64,000 bases of DNA from Ruminococcus_C callidus (GTDB lineage Bacteria > Bacillota > Clostridia > Oscillospirales > Ruminococcaceae): the NCBI RefSeq assembly GCF_049562855.1, contig NZ_CP186925.1, positions 1,736,001-1,800,000 on the forward strand, read 5' to 3'. The stretch's first letter is position 1; each line of letters starts with the position of its first letter. Positions 53,332-62,121 of the stretch are shown here, piece after piece. Made by a program: the position numbers and the translations under genes. A model generated the notes under the pieces. That model was not told the DNA's origin, searched no databases, and saw only the letters and a list, made by a program, of their open reading frames with translations.

Positions 53332-54912
53332 TCAAATTTCCTGCACCAACTCCGTCCCATCTTTCAAAACAAACACGATTTTTCCATCTCGATGCACCAC
53401 TGCTTTTTCTACAGCAGCCAGCCACAATTGTGTATCAAATTCCGGCAGCATCCCATCTTGTCCGTTCAATACTCTTTGAAAGCCCTGAATCTGTTCCCGT
53501 CTTGCCAACCGCTCTGCTCGCCGTTCCTGCAGAGCGGTTTCTTGTTTCTGCAGCGGTTCATACTGTCCCACAAGTGCCTGATACCGTTCCTCATACTTTT
53601 CCTGATCCTGCACAATTTCACTGTTCTCCCGAACATATCCCTGTACCTGTTCCGAAATTTGCATTTTCTGCATTTCCAGTTCCTGTAATTGATACTCCAA
53701 ATCCGTACAGTCCGTGAGCAATTCCAGCATCACCTGACAGTTTTCCAGAATCGCTTTCCGCTTTTGCAGCAATTCCTGAACGGCTGCCTGAAACCGCTGC
53801 TGTATGACGCTCTCCTGCAAATGGGGTGTCTGGCATTTGCACACCCCTTGGAATTTGTGATTGCACTGCCAGATCACCTGCCGGTATTTGCTGTTGGAAT
53901 GCCAGACCTTTGCTCCGAAGAAATTTCCACAGTCACCGCAGACAAGCCGTGCAGCAAATACGCTCTTTCCATTGTACTGCCGCCGTAGATTTTGCCTCCG
54001 CAGCAATTCTGCCTGCACCAGTTCAAATTCCTCCGGCTCTATGATGGCAGGGTGACTTTCCTCAATGTAGTATTGGGGCACTTCACCCTCATTCACCTTA
54101 GATTTTTTCGTGAGGAAATCCACCGTAAATCTCTTTTGCAATAGAGCAGAACCCTTGTATTTTTCATTGGTCAGGATGCTTTTCACTGTGCTGGAACACC
54201 ATTGTTCCTTGCCGGCAGGTGTCGGAACGCCCTGTTCTGTCAATGTTCTCGCAATGCCAGTCGGCGTTTTCCCCTCCATAAACCAACGGTAGATGTTCCG
54301 AACAATCTCCGCCTCCTCCGGCACAATTTCCGGCAAGCCATCTGCTCCTTTTCGATAGCCCAGAAAATGCTTGTACGGCAGGCTGACCTTGCCATCCGCC
54401 ATTCGCTTTCGCTGTCCCCAAGTTACATTTTCCGAAATAGAACGGCTCTCCTCCTGTGCCAGACTGGACATGATGGTGATCAGCAGCTCGCCCTTGGAAT
54501 CCAGCGTGTAGATGTTTTCTTTCTCAAAAAACACCTCCACGCCTTTTTCTTTCAGCTTTCGTACAGTCGTCAAAGAATCTACGGTGTTTCGTGCAAACCG
54601 GCTGACCGACTTGGTGACAATCAAATCGATTTTGCCATCCAGAGCATCTGCCACCATGCGATTAAAGCCATCCCGATGTTTGGTATTCAGGGCAGAAATG
54701 CCCTCATCGGTGTAGACTGCAACAAACTCCCAGTCTGCCCGTTCCTGAATGTACTTGGTGTAGCGATCTACCTGTGCAGCATAAGAGGTCTGCTGCTCCT
54801 CGGAATCTGTGGAAACTCTGGCATAGGCTGCCACTCTGCGTTTCTGAACCTTGGTTTCCGGCAAATGCGTTATGGGATGAAACTTTGCCGGTATTTTTAG
54901 GACTGTCGCCAT
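53332..54912 (-). CDS. Serine recombinase, second of an overlapping pair
   Basis: 526 residues: catalytic Ser in AAYARVSTDSEEQQTSY, VTKSVSRFARNTVDS and GELLITIMSSLAQEESRS; recombinase domain (HFLGYRKGADG, SILTNEKYKGSALLQKRF); zinc-ribbon region (LVCGDCGNFFGAKVW, WQCNHKF); long coiled coil. The ATG at 54912 fits GAGG upstream and lies inside the end of the upstream recombinase gene (16-base overlap), so the two are coupled. Probably part of the prophage integration/excision machinery. Confidence 0.88.
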   Translation of the reverse strand: MATVLKIPAKFHPITHLPETKVQKRRVAAYARVSTDSEEQQTSYAAQVDRYTKYIQERADWEFVAVYTDEGISALNTKHRDGFNRMVADALDGKIDLIVTKSVSRFARNTVDSLTTVRKLKEKGVEVFFEKENIYTLDSKGELLITIMSSLAQEESRSISENVTWGQRKRMADGKVSLPYKHFLGYRKGADGLPEIVPEEAEIVRNIYRWFMEGKTPTGIARTLTEQGVPTPAGKEQWCSSTVKSILTNEKYKGSALLQKRFTVDFLTKKSKVNEGEVPQYYIEESHPAIIEPEEFELVQAELLRRQNLRRQYNGKSVFAARLVCGDCGNFFGAKVWHSNSKYRQVIWQCNHKFQGVCKCQTPHLQESVIQQRFQAAVQELLQKRKAILENCQVMLELLTDCTDLEYQLQELEMQKMQISEQVQGYVRENSEIVQDQEKYEERYQALVGQYEPLQKQETALQERRAERLARREQIQGFQRVLNGQDGMLPEFDTQLWLAAVEKAVVHRDGKIVFVLKDGTELVQEI

Positions 54913-56183
54913 TTTTTCTGCCTCGCTTTCTCTCGCATTTCCGCCGTCCAGCTTTCCGAACGGGAACGGTCTTTCCAAGATACGGTTTGTTCCGTTCCGT
55001 CCGAAAAGCAGAATTGCAGTTCATTGGGTGCAGGAATCTGAATCTGTTCGATTTGTTCCGCAAATCGCTCCGCATCAAATTCCGATATTTCCAAAACATC
55101 ACAGCAGGCAGAAATCAGCGTATTTTCCGGAATCTGTTTTGCCGTTGGACAGTATTTTTTCCCTTTGGTGTTGTAAGTGGAACAAATCCAGACCACACCG
55201 GTCACAGTCGTTTTTCTGCGGTAATACTTGCCGCAGCAGGCACACCGTATTTTCTGCGTAAATGGATATCGGTTTGTGGTACAGGAACCGGCATATTTTT
55301 TCTGCCGTTCCGCCATTTGTTTCTGCACCGCATCAAACTGTTCCTGCGAAATGATGGCTTCATGCGAACCGGCAACAAAATACTGCGGAAGCTGTCCGAT
55401 GTTAGCCACCTTTTTCTTGGTAATGTGATTTTCCCGAAAACTTTTTTGCAGCAACAGGTTTCCGGTGTACTTTTCATTGCGGAGCGTTCGCCTTACGTCC
55501 TCTGTCGTCCATGCACAGCCACGCACCGTGCATATCTGCTGTTCGTTCAGTTTCTTGGCAATTGCCAGCTTGCCCATACCAGACAGATAATATAGAAAAA
55601 TCATTTTGACGATTTCCGCCTCCTCCGGTACAATTTCCAGTTTTCCGGACTTGGTTCGCCGGTAGCCCAGCATTCGCATACTCCCGACTTTTCCCTGTTC
55701 AAAGTCCTTTCGCATCTGCCACTTTTTGTTCTCGCTGGCAGAATAGCTTTCCTCCTGTGCGTAAGATGCCAGAATGGAAAGCATCAGCTCGCCGTCTGAA
55801 CTCATGGAATGAATCCGCTGTTCCTCGAAATAGACATCAACGCCCAGTGTTTTCAGTTCCCGTACCGTTTCCAGCAGGGTGACCGTGTTTCGTGCAAAAC
55901 GGGAAATGGACTTTGTCAGAATCAAGTCAATTTCTCCCCGCCGGCATCGATTCAGCAGCTTTTGAAATTCTGCACGATTTTCCTTTGTTCCCGTCAATGC
56001 CTCATCTGCATAAACACCGCAGAACAGCCACTCCGGATTGCTCTGGATCAGCTGATTGTAATAGCTGACCTGTGCCGACAGAGAATGGAGCATGGCATCC
56101 TTTCCGCTGGACACTCTGGCATAGGCTGCCGTCCGTTTCAACAGGAACGGCTTTTTCTGTGGAAATGCAACTTTTTGTATCAC
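54897..56183 (-). CDS. Serine recombinase, first of an overlapping pair
   Basis: 428 residues: catalytic Ser in AAYARVSSGKDAMLHSLSAQ, LTKSISRFARNTVTL, LMLSILASYAQEESYS; recombinase domain (MLGYRRTKSGK, TLRNEKYTGNLLLQKSF); zinc ribbon (IRCACCGKYYRR, WICSTYNTKGKKYC). It is shorter than its partner and lacks the long coiled coil. The GTG at 56183 is used as start; GGGGGAG is 15 bases upstream, rather far, so the true start is uncertain. Arrangement recalls ccrA/ccrB-like pairs. Confidence 0.85.
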   Translation of the reverse strand: MIQKVAFPQKKPFLLKRTAAYARVSSGKDAMLHSLSAQVSYYNQLIQSNPEWLFCGVYADEALTGTKENRAEFQKLLNRCRRGEIDLILTKSISRFARNTVTLLETVRELKTLGVDVYFEEQRIHSMSSDGELMLSILASYAQEESYSASENKKWQMRKDFEQGKVGSMRMLGYRRTKSGKLEIVPEEAEIVKMIFLYYLSGMGKLAIAKKLNEQQICTVRGCAWTTEDVRRTLRNEKYTGNLLLQKSFRENHITKKKVANIGQLPQYFVAGSHEAIISQEQFDAVQKQMAERQKKYAGSCTTNRYPFTQKIRCACCGKYYRRKTTVTGVVWICSTYNTKGKKYCPTAKQIPENTLISACCDVLEISEFDAERFAEQIEQIQIPAPNELQFCFSDGTEQTVSWKDRSRSESWTAEMREKARQKKWRQS

Positions 56184-56219
56184 TCGTGCCGTGATAATCT
56201 CCCCCTTTCCGATGACATA

Positions 56220-56402
56220 TTACCGTACGATCGGGCAGGAGTCAAGGAATATACTGCACAAAGATATGCCGGAACGTTCGGCAATTATGGTGTTGATTTT
56301 TTGGAATTCCTCCGGCGTGACCAATCCAGCATGCATCCAGCTTTTCAAAATCGAAACTGTGGTTTGATACGTAATGATCTTATGGTAATGTTCTTTTTCC
56401 AT
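56220..56402 (-). CDS. SHOCT-like small protein of the recombinase cluster
   Basis: 60 residues, MEKEHYHKIITYQTTVSILK then SWMHAGLVTPEEFQKINTII. The phrase GLVTPEEFQ...N resembles the SHOCT (short C-terminal) motif found in small proteins next to tandem serine recombinases in Firmicute elements. AAAGGA lies 9 bases before the ATG, which sits inside the end of the HTH/zinc-finger gene (23-base overlap). Confidence 0.6.
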   Translation of the reverse strand: MEKEHYHKIITYQTTVSILKSWMHAGLVTPEEFQKINTIIAERSGISLCSIFLDSCPIVR

Positions 56403-56772
56403 GACACATTTCCTTTCTGTACTTCCCATAGCAAAGACGGGAACAATATTTTCGGTGTGAACTGGGATAGGCAAAAAACGGCTCTTTGCAAATAGGGCAG
56501 AGCTGCTGTAATTTGCCGTTCCTCGATACAGCATGGTGATTCCACCAAGTATTGTGGCATTGTGTGGAACAGAATCGTTTCGGCTTTCGGTGCGGTGTCT
56601 GCACAACAGAACGCCCACACTGCGGACAGTGTGGGCAGGATTCGCTTTCTCTCTGCCGTTTGCAGAAAGAAGCTACGGTGTTGACGGACAGCCCTAATTG
56701 GGCTGCGATTTTCTTGTAGCCCAGACCGCTGCTGTGCAGCTGCCGGATCTGGTCTTTTTGTTCTGCATTCAT
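56380..56772 (-). CDS. HTH and zinc-finger protein of the recombinase cluster
   Basis: 130 residues. N-terminal resolvase-type HTH (MNAEQKDQIRQLHSSGLGYK, IAAQLGLSVNTVASFCKRQ), then two Cys-rich fingers: CPHCPQCGRSV...KRFCSTQCHNTWW and LCPICKEPFF...KYCSRLC. It probably binds DNA and may control or assist the recombinases. Its ATG overlaps the amidase stop (ATGA), so it is read with the lysis genes. Confidence 0.7.
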   Translation of the reverse strand: MNAEQKDQIRQLHSSGLGYKKIAAQLGLSVNTVASFCKRQRESESCPHCPQCGRSVVQTPHRKPKRFCSTQCHNTWWNHHAVSRNGKLQQLCPICKEPFFAYPSSHRKYCSRLCYGKYRKEMCHGKRTLP

Positions 56773-57779
56773 CCGATCACCCCGAAATTATCCCAAGAAA
56801 CATAACCGGTCACATACTGTCCCACCGGTGTCTTTCCGCAGAACTCCGGCTTTGTGGTGATACGATAACGACCGTTCTTGCAGGCAATGCCGTCATACAG
56901 ATAGTAAGTGCCGTTGATTCTTCTGGTTACAGATGTAGTTTCTGCACTGGCGAACAGAGGTGTATTGGCACGAATGGCAACCTTCTGCCCCTTGGTGAAC
57001 TGACTGCCATTGGTGTAGACTACATTTTCGTTGGCATCAAATACAGAATATCCGACCTTGCACACTTTCTTTGCATTTTCTAAGGAAGAATATGCCCCCA
57101 GCTGCGACTTCGCATCTGCCCAAGACTTTCTCACACGGTAAAGCTGCTTTGTAGAAGGTGCAACAGAGGAACCTGCATTTAAATAAGACTGTACCTTTTT
57201 CTTGAACTCCGCCCAATGGGGCAAGATATACGCCGGACACATTTTGTACCGATTGTACATGGTGTTCAATTGATCAATCGTTCCGTTTCGTCCGTCACGA
57301 ACATTCAGCCAGTGGGTATGCGTGTAGAGATGGTTGATGTCCAATCCATACTGTTTCAGAAGGGCTGCTGCCAATTTCGCTGCATTGTCCTCCGACTTTT
57401 TATCAACAGAATTGTACGCAGAGGACATAATACACTCAATGGCAATGGTTCTGCGATTTCCATTGCCACTGCCATCAGCGGCGTGCCAGCCGCTCAGACT
57501 ATGGGGCAGATTCTGCCACGCACACACGTTATCCACATAGTAGTGGACACGCACATCCTTCATGTTGTTATTGACCGTTGCTCTCGTATACTGTTCCGCA
57601 GGGGTCGTTCCGCTTGCTACGGTGATCCAGTCTGTGTTATGGACAGTCACACCGATGATTTTTCCTGTCATGGAAAAAGAGGGCATATCGATATGGATGG
57701 GATTGTGTTTGGTGAGTAAATACTCGTTGATTTTTACTCCGTTCAGAGTCATTGTTGCATCTGGTCTTAAAATCGTCAT
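56769..57779 (-). CDS. Phage endolysin, N-acetylmuramoyl-L-alanine amidase
   Basis: 336 residues. Amidase_2 (PGRP-like) domain in the first 190 residues, with zinc ligands in GVTVHNTDW and LYTHTHWLN and CPAYILPHW; it cuts the bond between muramic acid and L-Ala. The rest (LYRVRKSWADAKSQLGAYSS, GQYVTGYVSWDNFG) is an SPOR-like/SH3-like wall-binding part. The ATG at 57779 has AGGAGG 8 bases upstream; the holin stop is one base away, so lysis genes are coupled. Confidence 0.88.
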   Translation of the reverse strand: MTILRPDATMTLNGVKINEYLLTKHNPIHIDMPSFSMTGKIIGVTVHNTDWITVASGTTPAEQYTRATVNNNMKDVRVHYYVDNVCAWQNLPHSLSGWHAADGSGNGNRRTIAIECIMSSAYNSVDKKSEDNAAKLAAALLKQYGLDINHLYTHTHWLNVRDGRNGTIDQLNTMYNRYKMCPAYILPHWAEFKKKVQSYLNAGSSVAPSTKQLYRVRKSWADAKSQLGAYSSLENAKKVCKVGYSVFDANENVVYTNGSQFTKGQKVAIRANTPLFASAETTSVTRRINGTYYLYDGIACKNGRYRITTKPEFCGKTPVGQYVTGYVSWDNFGVIG

Positions 57780-57780
57780 A

Positions 57781-58224
57781 TTACTTGTCCTCCTTGTCGG
57801 TCGTTTCTTCCGTTCTGCCGATTTTCGTTTGCAGAACATCAATTGCTTTTTTGATTGCAGGCGGATACGGGATCCCCATTAAACTTGTATTTTCCACAAT
57901 GGAAAGCAGTTCGTTCAGGCAAAAGCTGATGCAAACAGCATCCCGGATGTAGTTGGTATTCAGCAGAATATCCATCCGAACTGCAACGACGATCAGCATT
58001 AAAGTGCAGACCTTTTTCGCCAGACCGAACCAGCCGGCTTTGGAAGAAAGTCCGCCGCTTTCTGTGTGTTTGGATTTTTTCATCATGGCGGTGATAATGC
58101 CGGTGAAGAAGTCGATTGCCATAAAGACGACCAGTGTCACAAGAGCAGAGTCCCAGCCGCCAAAAATGGCAGTAAAAAAGCCGCCGACCAAGCCGACAGC
58201 CACGCAAATGGTATCTTTCATCAT
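57781..58224 (-). CDS. Phage holin (Phage_holin_4_1 / TcdE-like)
   Basis: 147 residues with three membrane helices: VAVGLVGGFFTAIFGG, ALVTLVVFMAIDFFTGIITAM and VCTLMLIVVAVRMDILL. The signature DFFTGIITAMMKKSKHTESG...GLAKKV is typical of the TcdE/UtxA-like toxin-secretion holins. A charged C-terminus (TEETTDKEDK) follows. It permeabilises the membrane for the amidase next door. GGAGGG lies 8 bases before the first ATG. Confidence 0.88.
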   Translation of the reverse strand: MMKDTICVAVGLVGGFFTAIFGGWDSALVTLVVFMAIDFFTGIITAMMKKSKHTESGGLSSKAGWFGLAKKVCTLMLIVVAVRMDILLNTNYIRDAVCISFCLNELLSIVENTSLMGIPYPPAIKKAIDVLQTKIGRTEETTDKEDK

Positions 58225-58228
58225 ATTT

Positions 58229-59674
58229 TTAACCCTCCAGTACTTTCAGGAATCGGATTTTCGGATGAGAATTGTTGCTTCTGCCCACCCAGGCAAGGTA
58301 ATATTCGCCGTCAGAAATGCCAGTGCATTCTGTGATGGTGGTGATAAAGGTGTCCGACTGCAGCCATTGGAAATCCAGAGAAACCGCACGATTTGCATCG
58401 ATTTCTGTATTCACATACACGCCAATGGGAATGTCGATCTTCTGCGGTTTCGGCACCAGATACAAACTTCCGGTTTCACTGGAACCCGACTGATAGGACA
58501 TCACGATTTCCGCATTTTTCGTCAGGGACAATGGCTTTGCACAAACGGTCAAGACCGACTTATCCCAGTTAAAACACGTCTGCGAGTAGGACAACACGAA
58601 ATCATTTTCTACACTGCAAAACTGCGGATAGGCAGCCAGAAAATCTGTCATTGTCTGATAGCTGCCGTCCAGAATCATACTGAGAGTTGGTGCATAGGTC
58701 GAAATGGCATTCTGCCCGGACTGAAATAGAATGGTGTAATTTCTGCCGCTTGTCAGGTTGTCAATTTGCTTTTGCAGGCTCTCCAAAGTGCGTTCTGCCG
58801 TTCCGATTCTGGAAGTATTACTCTCCACCTTTTCCGAATAGACTGTAACCTTTGTGCTAAGCCCGTTGATTTGTGTGCCAAAGCCATCCCATTGTGCGAT
58901 TTTAGCGGCATTGATCTGATCCAATGCGGATTGATTTTCGTGGGTATGTGCCTTTTCCAGAAGCGGCTGAACCGCATCTTGAACCAGTGCTTTCACAGCA
59001 TCGGTATCCGGATAATTTGTCAAATCCGGAGAAACGCCGTCCTTTCCGTCACGCCCATCTCTACCGTCTTTCCCCGGTAAGCCATCTTTCCCATTTGTGC
59101 CATCCTTACCGGGCAAACCGTCTGCACCATCTTTTCCGTCCTTTCCCGGTAGTCCGTTCTTGCCATCAATACCATCCTTGCCTTTCAAACTCTCCAGCCA
59201 TTCTGCAGCTGTTCCTACAAAACCGTTTTCTATGGCGATTTCATAAGCAGAACTGCCGTCTTTTCCGTTTGCTCCGGTTTGCATCTCGGAAAGCTTTTTC
59301 AAAAGCTGCGTATACAGATCCGGCGTCGGCGGAATTGGCGTATCCCCATCTGCAACAAAACCAGACGGTCGAATGTGAAGAGTTACCGGTACGGTTGTCG
59401 CACGCAGTGTGGTATCGCTTTCTGCATCGTAGCCAAACAAACTCATCTTCACCGCACCGGGATGCAGTTCAGCAGGCAGCAAGCAAGTCGTTCCCTCTGT
59501 GCCAAGCACCAAGTTGTATGTTTCTTCGCACTGGGTGAACTGCACCACCTTGTGCAGAGCTTTCCAAGCCCCATCGAATACGAACTTCACCGAAACAAAT
59601 GCGATCTGGTCAGAGGCAATGACCTCTCGCTCCAGTGCTTCGATTTTTTGCTGTTTCACTAAAAATTTCATCAT
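58229..59674 (-). CDS. Phage tail fibre/baseplate protein with collagen-like repeats
   Basis: 481 residues. N-terminal domain of about 110 residues resembling BppU-like baseplate N-termini (MMKFLVKQQKIEALEREVIA, SVKFVFDGAW). Then GTAAEWLESLKGKDG and about 60 residues of Gly-X-Y repeats (GKDGKDGADGLPGKDG type), a coiled segment and a C-terminal domain of unknown binding. The collagen-like rod is trimeric in such fibres. ATG overlaps the stop of the upstream gene. Confidence 0.8.
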   Translation of the reverse strand: MMKFLVKQQKIEALEREVIASDQIAFVSVKFVFDGAWKALHKVVQFTQCEETYNLVLGTEGTTCLLPAELHPGAVKMSLFGYDAESDTTLRATTVPVTLHIRPSGFVADGDTPIPPTPDLYTQLLKKLSEMQTGANGKDGSSAYEIAIENGFVGTAAEWLESLKGKDGIDGKNGLPGKDGKDGADGLPGKDGTNGKDGLPGKDGRDGRDGKDGVSPDLTNYPDTDAVKALVQDAVQPLLEKAHTHENQSALDQINAAKIAQWDGFGTQINGLSTKVTVYSEKVESNTSRIGTAERTLESLQKQIDNLTSGRNYTILFQSGQNAISTYAPTLSMILDGSYQTMTDFLAAYPQFCSVENDFVLSYSQTCFNWDKSVLTVCAKPLSLTKNAEIVMSYQSGSSETGSLYLVPKPQKIDIPIGVYVNTEIDANRAVSLDFQWLQSDTFITTITECTGISDGEYYLAWVGRSNNSHPKIRFLKVLEG

Positions 59675-61038
59675 CCGTTTTTCACCTCATTCCACACATT
59701 ATTTTCAGGATCATATTCCAAATAGCCGTCTACACACTGGATCTTTTTCAGATAATTGTTGTAGGAATGTTCTCCGGAGGACATCCAGTTGATCGGTTTG
59801 GTGATGGCGTTCCACTGAGCGATCGTTCCTTCATATGTGATAGCTGTTAGACTTTCACAGTATGTCAGCATATTTTCCCCAAAGGTTCTGCAATTTGCAG
59901 AAATGGTAAGGCTGGACAATGCTGTACATCTTGTAAACGCAAAAGCACCAATGGAATCACACGCAACACGAGCAGTCTTCAGCTTCGCACAGCCGCTAAA
60001 AGCATACTTTCCCCACGTTTTCACGCTGGCAGGCACAGTGACTTCTGCAATGGCGGTGTGATAAAAGGCATATGACTGGATCGCAGTAACTGCCTGCGGA
60101 ATGGTAACAGAAGTCAGACCGGCGGTATAGCCGATTGCAGCATCTTCCTGTGCAAAAGCAGAATCACCAATGCTGGTCAGTGTAGCTGGAAGAGATACCG
60201 TTTTCGCATTGGCACAATGATAGAACAGGCGGTCTCCCAGACCAGTAATGCCATTACTGAGCACAATTTCCTTGATCTGGCCATTTTGATAGAACACAGA
60301 ATCATGAGAGGTATAATCGTAGGTTGCACCCGTTCCACGCAGCAGCAGTTTTCCGTTGTCGTAGAGAACATAGTAGATGTTTTCACCGCATTGTCCGGTT
60401 GCTAAGATTTCGCCTGCCGTCAAGTCATCTACCTTGGTCTGCAGTTCGGAAATCTGGCTGTTCATTGCATCCAGCCGCTTTTGCAGTTCGTCCAGTGTGG
60501 CATTTGTCTTTGCCATTTCGGCAAGCATCTCTGTCACTCTGCACTTGCCAAGGATGCACTTGCAGTAACCGCATTTGCTCTCATCTGCACGGCAGTCTGT
60601 CAGGTCAGAATCCAGAATAGCTGTCGTTCCAGCACGCAGTCTTACAACTGCTAAAGTCAGATAAGTCGTCACATTGTTGTTGGTAAAGGTGGGAATGGTT
60701 GGACTTGTGGCTGCTGTACCTGCCAGAACACGAATCCCACAGGTACGAGTGGAACGATCACAGTAGATTCCGATCGCTACATAACGATTCAGAGATTCAT
60801 CTACATAAGAAGAAAGGTCGATGGTATGCAGGGTATCACTGATAAAATAGTGTCCATCGATCCACGCCTTGCCCGTGCCGAATGTAACGGATAAATTTTT
60901 AATTGTTGGTGCAAAACACTGCCGGTAAGTATCCAGAATCCCGTTGCAAATCAAACTGGACAGATATGCAGTAAAATCCTCTGCGGTATACACCCGGTCA
61001 AGGTTTTGTGCGTTAAAAAATCCATAGGAAAAAGACAT
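59671..61038 (-). CDS. Phage tail protein with BspA-type leucine-rich repeats
   Basis: 455 residues. N-terminal virion domain (MSFSYGFFNAQNLDRVYTAE, KAWIDGHYFISD) typical of receptor-binding or baseplate proteins, a Cys-rich stretch (CGYCKCILGKC), a coiled coil (MLAEMAKTNATLDELQKRLD), then LRR_5/BspA repeats (GITGLGDRLFYHCANAKTV, VTAIQSYAFYHTAIAEVTVP, KYAFSGCAKLKTA). Probably contacts the host surface. Seven bases after the Gp37-like gene. Confidence 0.8.
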   Translation of the reverse strand: MSFSYGFFNAQNLDRVYTAEDFTAYLSSLICNGILDTYRQCFAPTIKNLSVTFGTGKAWIDGHYFISDTLHTIDLSSYVDESLNRYVAIGIYCDRSTRTCGIRVLAGTAATSPTIPTFTNNNVTTYLTLAVVRLRAGTTAILDSDLTDCRADESKCGYCKCILGKCRVTEMLAEMAKTNATLDELQKRLDAMNSQISELQTKVDDLTAGEILATGQCGENIYYVLYDNGKLLLRGTGATYDYTSHDSVFYQNGQIKEIVLSNGITGLGDRLFYHCANAKTVSLPATLTSIGDSAFAQEDAAIGYTAGLTSVTIPQAVTAIQSYAFYHTAIAEVTVPASVKTWGKYAFSGCAKLKTARVACDSIGAFAFTRCTALSSLTISANCRTFGENMLTYCESLTAITYEGTIAQWNAITKPINWMSSGEHSYNNYLKKIQCVDGYLEYDPENNVWNEVKNG

Positions 61039-61045
61039 ATGAATA

Positions 61046-62119
61046 TCACTCCGTTTCTTTGAAAGTCGGTGTCAGACTTCTGCCGTTCTGGTCGAAACTC
61101 TCCACCATGCCGATCAGCTGGATTCGAGGCTGAATCAAGCCAAAGCGTTTCTGTTCCACGGTTACATAATCGCCCACAAAATAATCCTTGTTGTACTGAT
61201 ACTGGGTCGAAAAAGCAGCGATGGCAGATTCCGATGCCGTTTTTGGCTGCACCAGATGTTCCGCACCGCTGCTTTTCAAGATTTCCAGATATTCCGCATC
61301 GGTCACATCTTCTTCCTGTGCCGTGTTTCGCTCGTCTACATAGACCTCATAGCGATCAAGGTAGGTCGGCTCTGTACCAGAACAGAATGTCGTGCGTTTT
61401 CTGGCATTTCCTTCGCCGCAGCCCAGCACATAGGCGAAGTTTTTCTGCACCGCATCGTCTGCCGCATAGGAGAACGACAGCAGATTGTTGTACGCATCAG
61501 AGAATACGATGTGGGGATTGTCGTCCTGCAACAAACTGCGGTCTGTTCCGGAAAACAGGTCGCATTTCAGGGCATTTCCATCCAGCCGCACATTTGCCGA
61601 ACCGCCGATGGTTTCACAAAGGCTGTACAGCCATTCCAGAATATTGTCATAGCTGACCTGCATGCGTGCGGTGTTCTGCCAGCAGTCACCGGATACTGTT
61701 CCCATGGAAAAACCGGGCAGATTGCGGATTCCGGCAGAGATGACATTGCGGGACAGCACCTTGCGGACGATGTCCTCATAGCTGCCGTTTGCGGTGATGG
61801 TGGGATAGATGATTCTTCGTTCCAGCAGGCAGGCAAGAAACCGTCCGGTGACTGTCAGGTAATCGCCCTTTTCGGCATCCGTCTCCAATTGCAGAGATTC
61901 AATGATGCCGAAGTGCTGTGCATCATCGCTCCTTGCCACAATTCTGCCACGCTGAAAGATGGACACATTCTGCGGACTGGCAGCGATATACACCTCAAAA
62001 CAGCCGCACTGGTAAAACTCAATGTCCCACAAAAGCGACGAATAGCTGTCGCAGATGGCTTCCAAAGAAACAGAAATGTGGTCTTTCAGAGCCGTCAAGC
62101 TGTAAATTTCCAACTGCAT
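61046..62119 (-). CDS. Siphovirus Gp37-like tail protein
   Basis: 357 residues. The start MQLEIYSLTALKDHISVSLE, the SIFQRGRIVARSDDAQHFGI region and the ending YVTVEQKRFGLIQPRIQLIG match the ReqiPepy6 Gp37-like family, a tail-tip (Tal-like) component just after Dit. The ATG at 62119 has GGGGG 8 bases upstream; the longer frame overlaps Dit. Two bases after the Dit stop. Confidence 0.78.
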   Translation of the reverse strand: MQLEIYSLTALKDHISVSLEAICDSYSSLLWDIEFYQCGCFEVYIAASPQNVSIFQRGRIVARSDDAQHFGIIESLQLETDAEKGDYLTVTGRFLACLLERRIIYPTITANGSYEDIVRKVLSRNVISAGIRNLPGFSMGTVSGDCWQNTARMQVSYDNILEWLYSLCETIGGSANVRLDGNALKCDLFSGTDRSLLQDDNPHIVFSDAYNNLLSFSYAADDAVQKNFAYVLGCGEGNARKRTTFCSGTEPTYLDRYEVYVDERNTAQEEDVTDAEYLEILKSSGAEHLVQPKTASESAIAAFSTQYQYNKDYFVGDYVTVEQKRFGLIQPRIQLIGMVESFDQNGRSLTPTFKETE

Positions 62120-62121
62120 AG

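Noticed and set aside
59020..59180. DNA-level tandem repeat region, possible satellite
   Set aside because: It is fully explained by the collagen-like Gly-X-Y codons of the tail-fibre gene.
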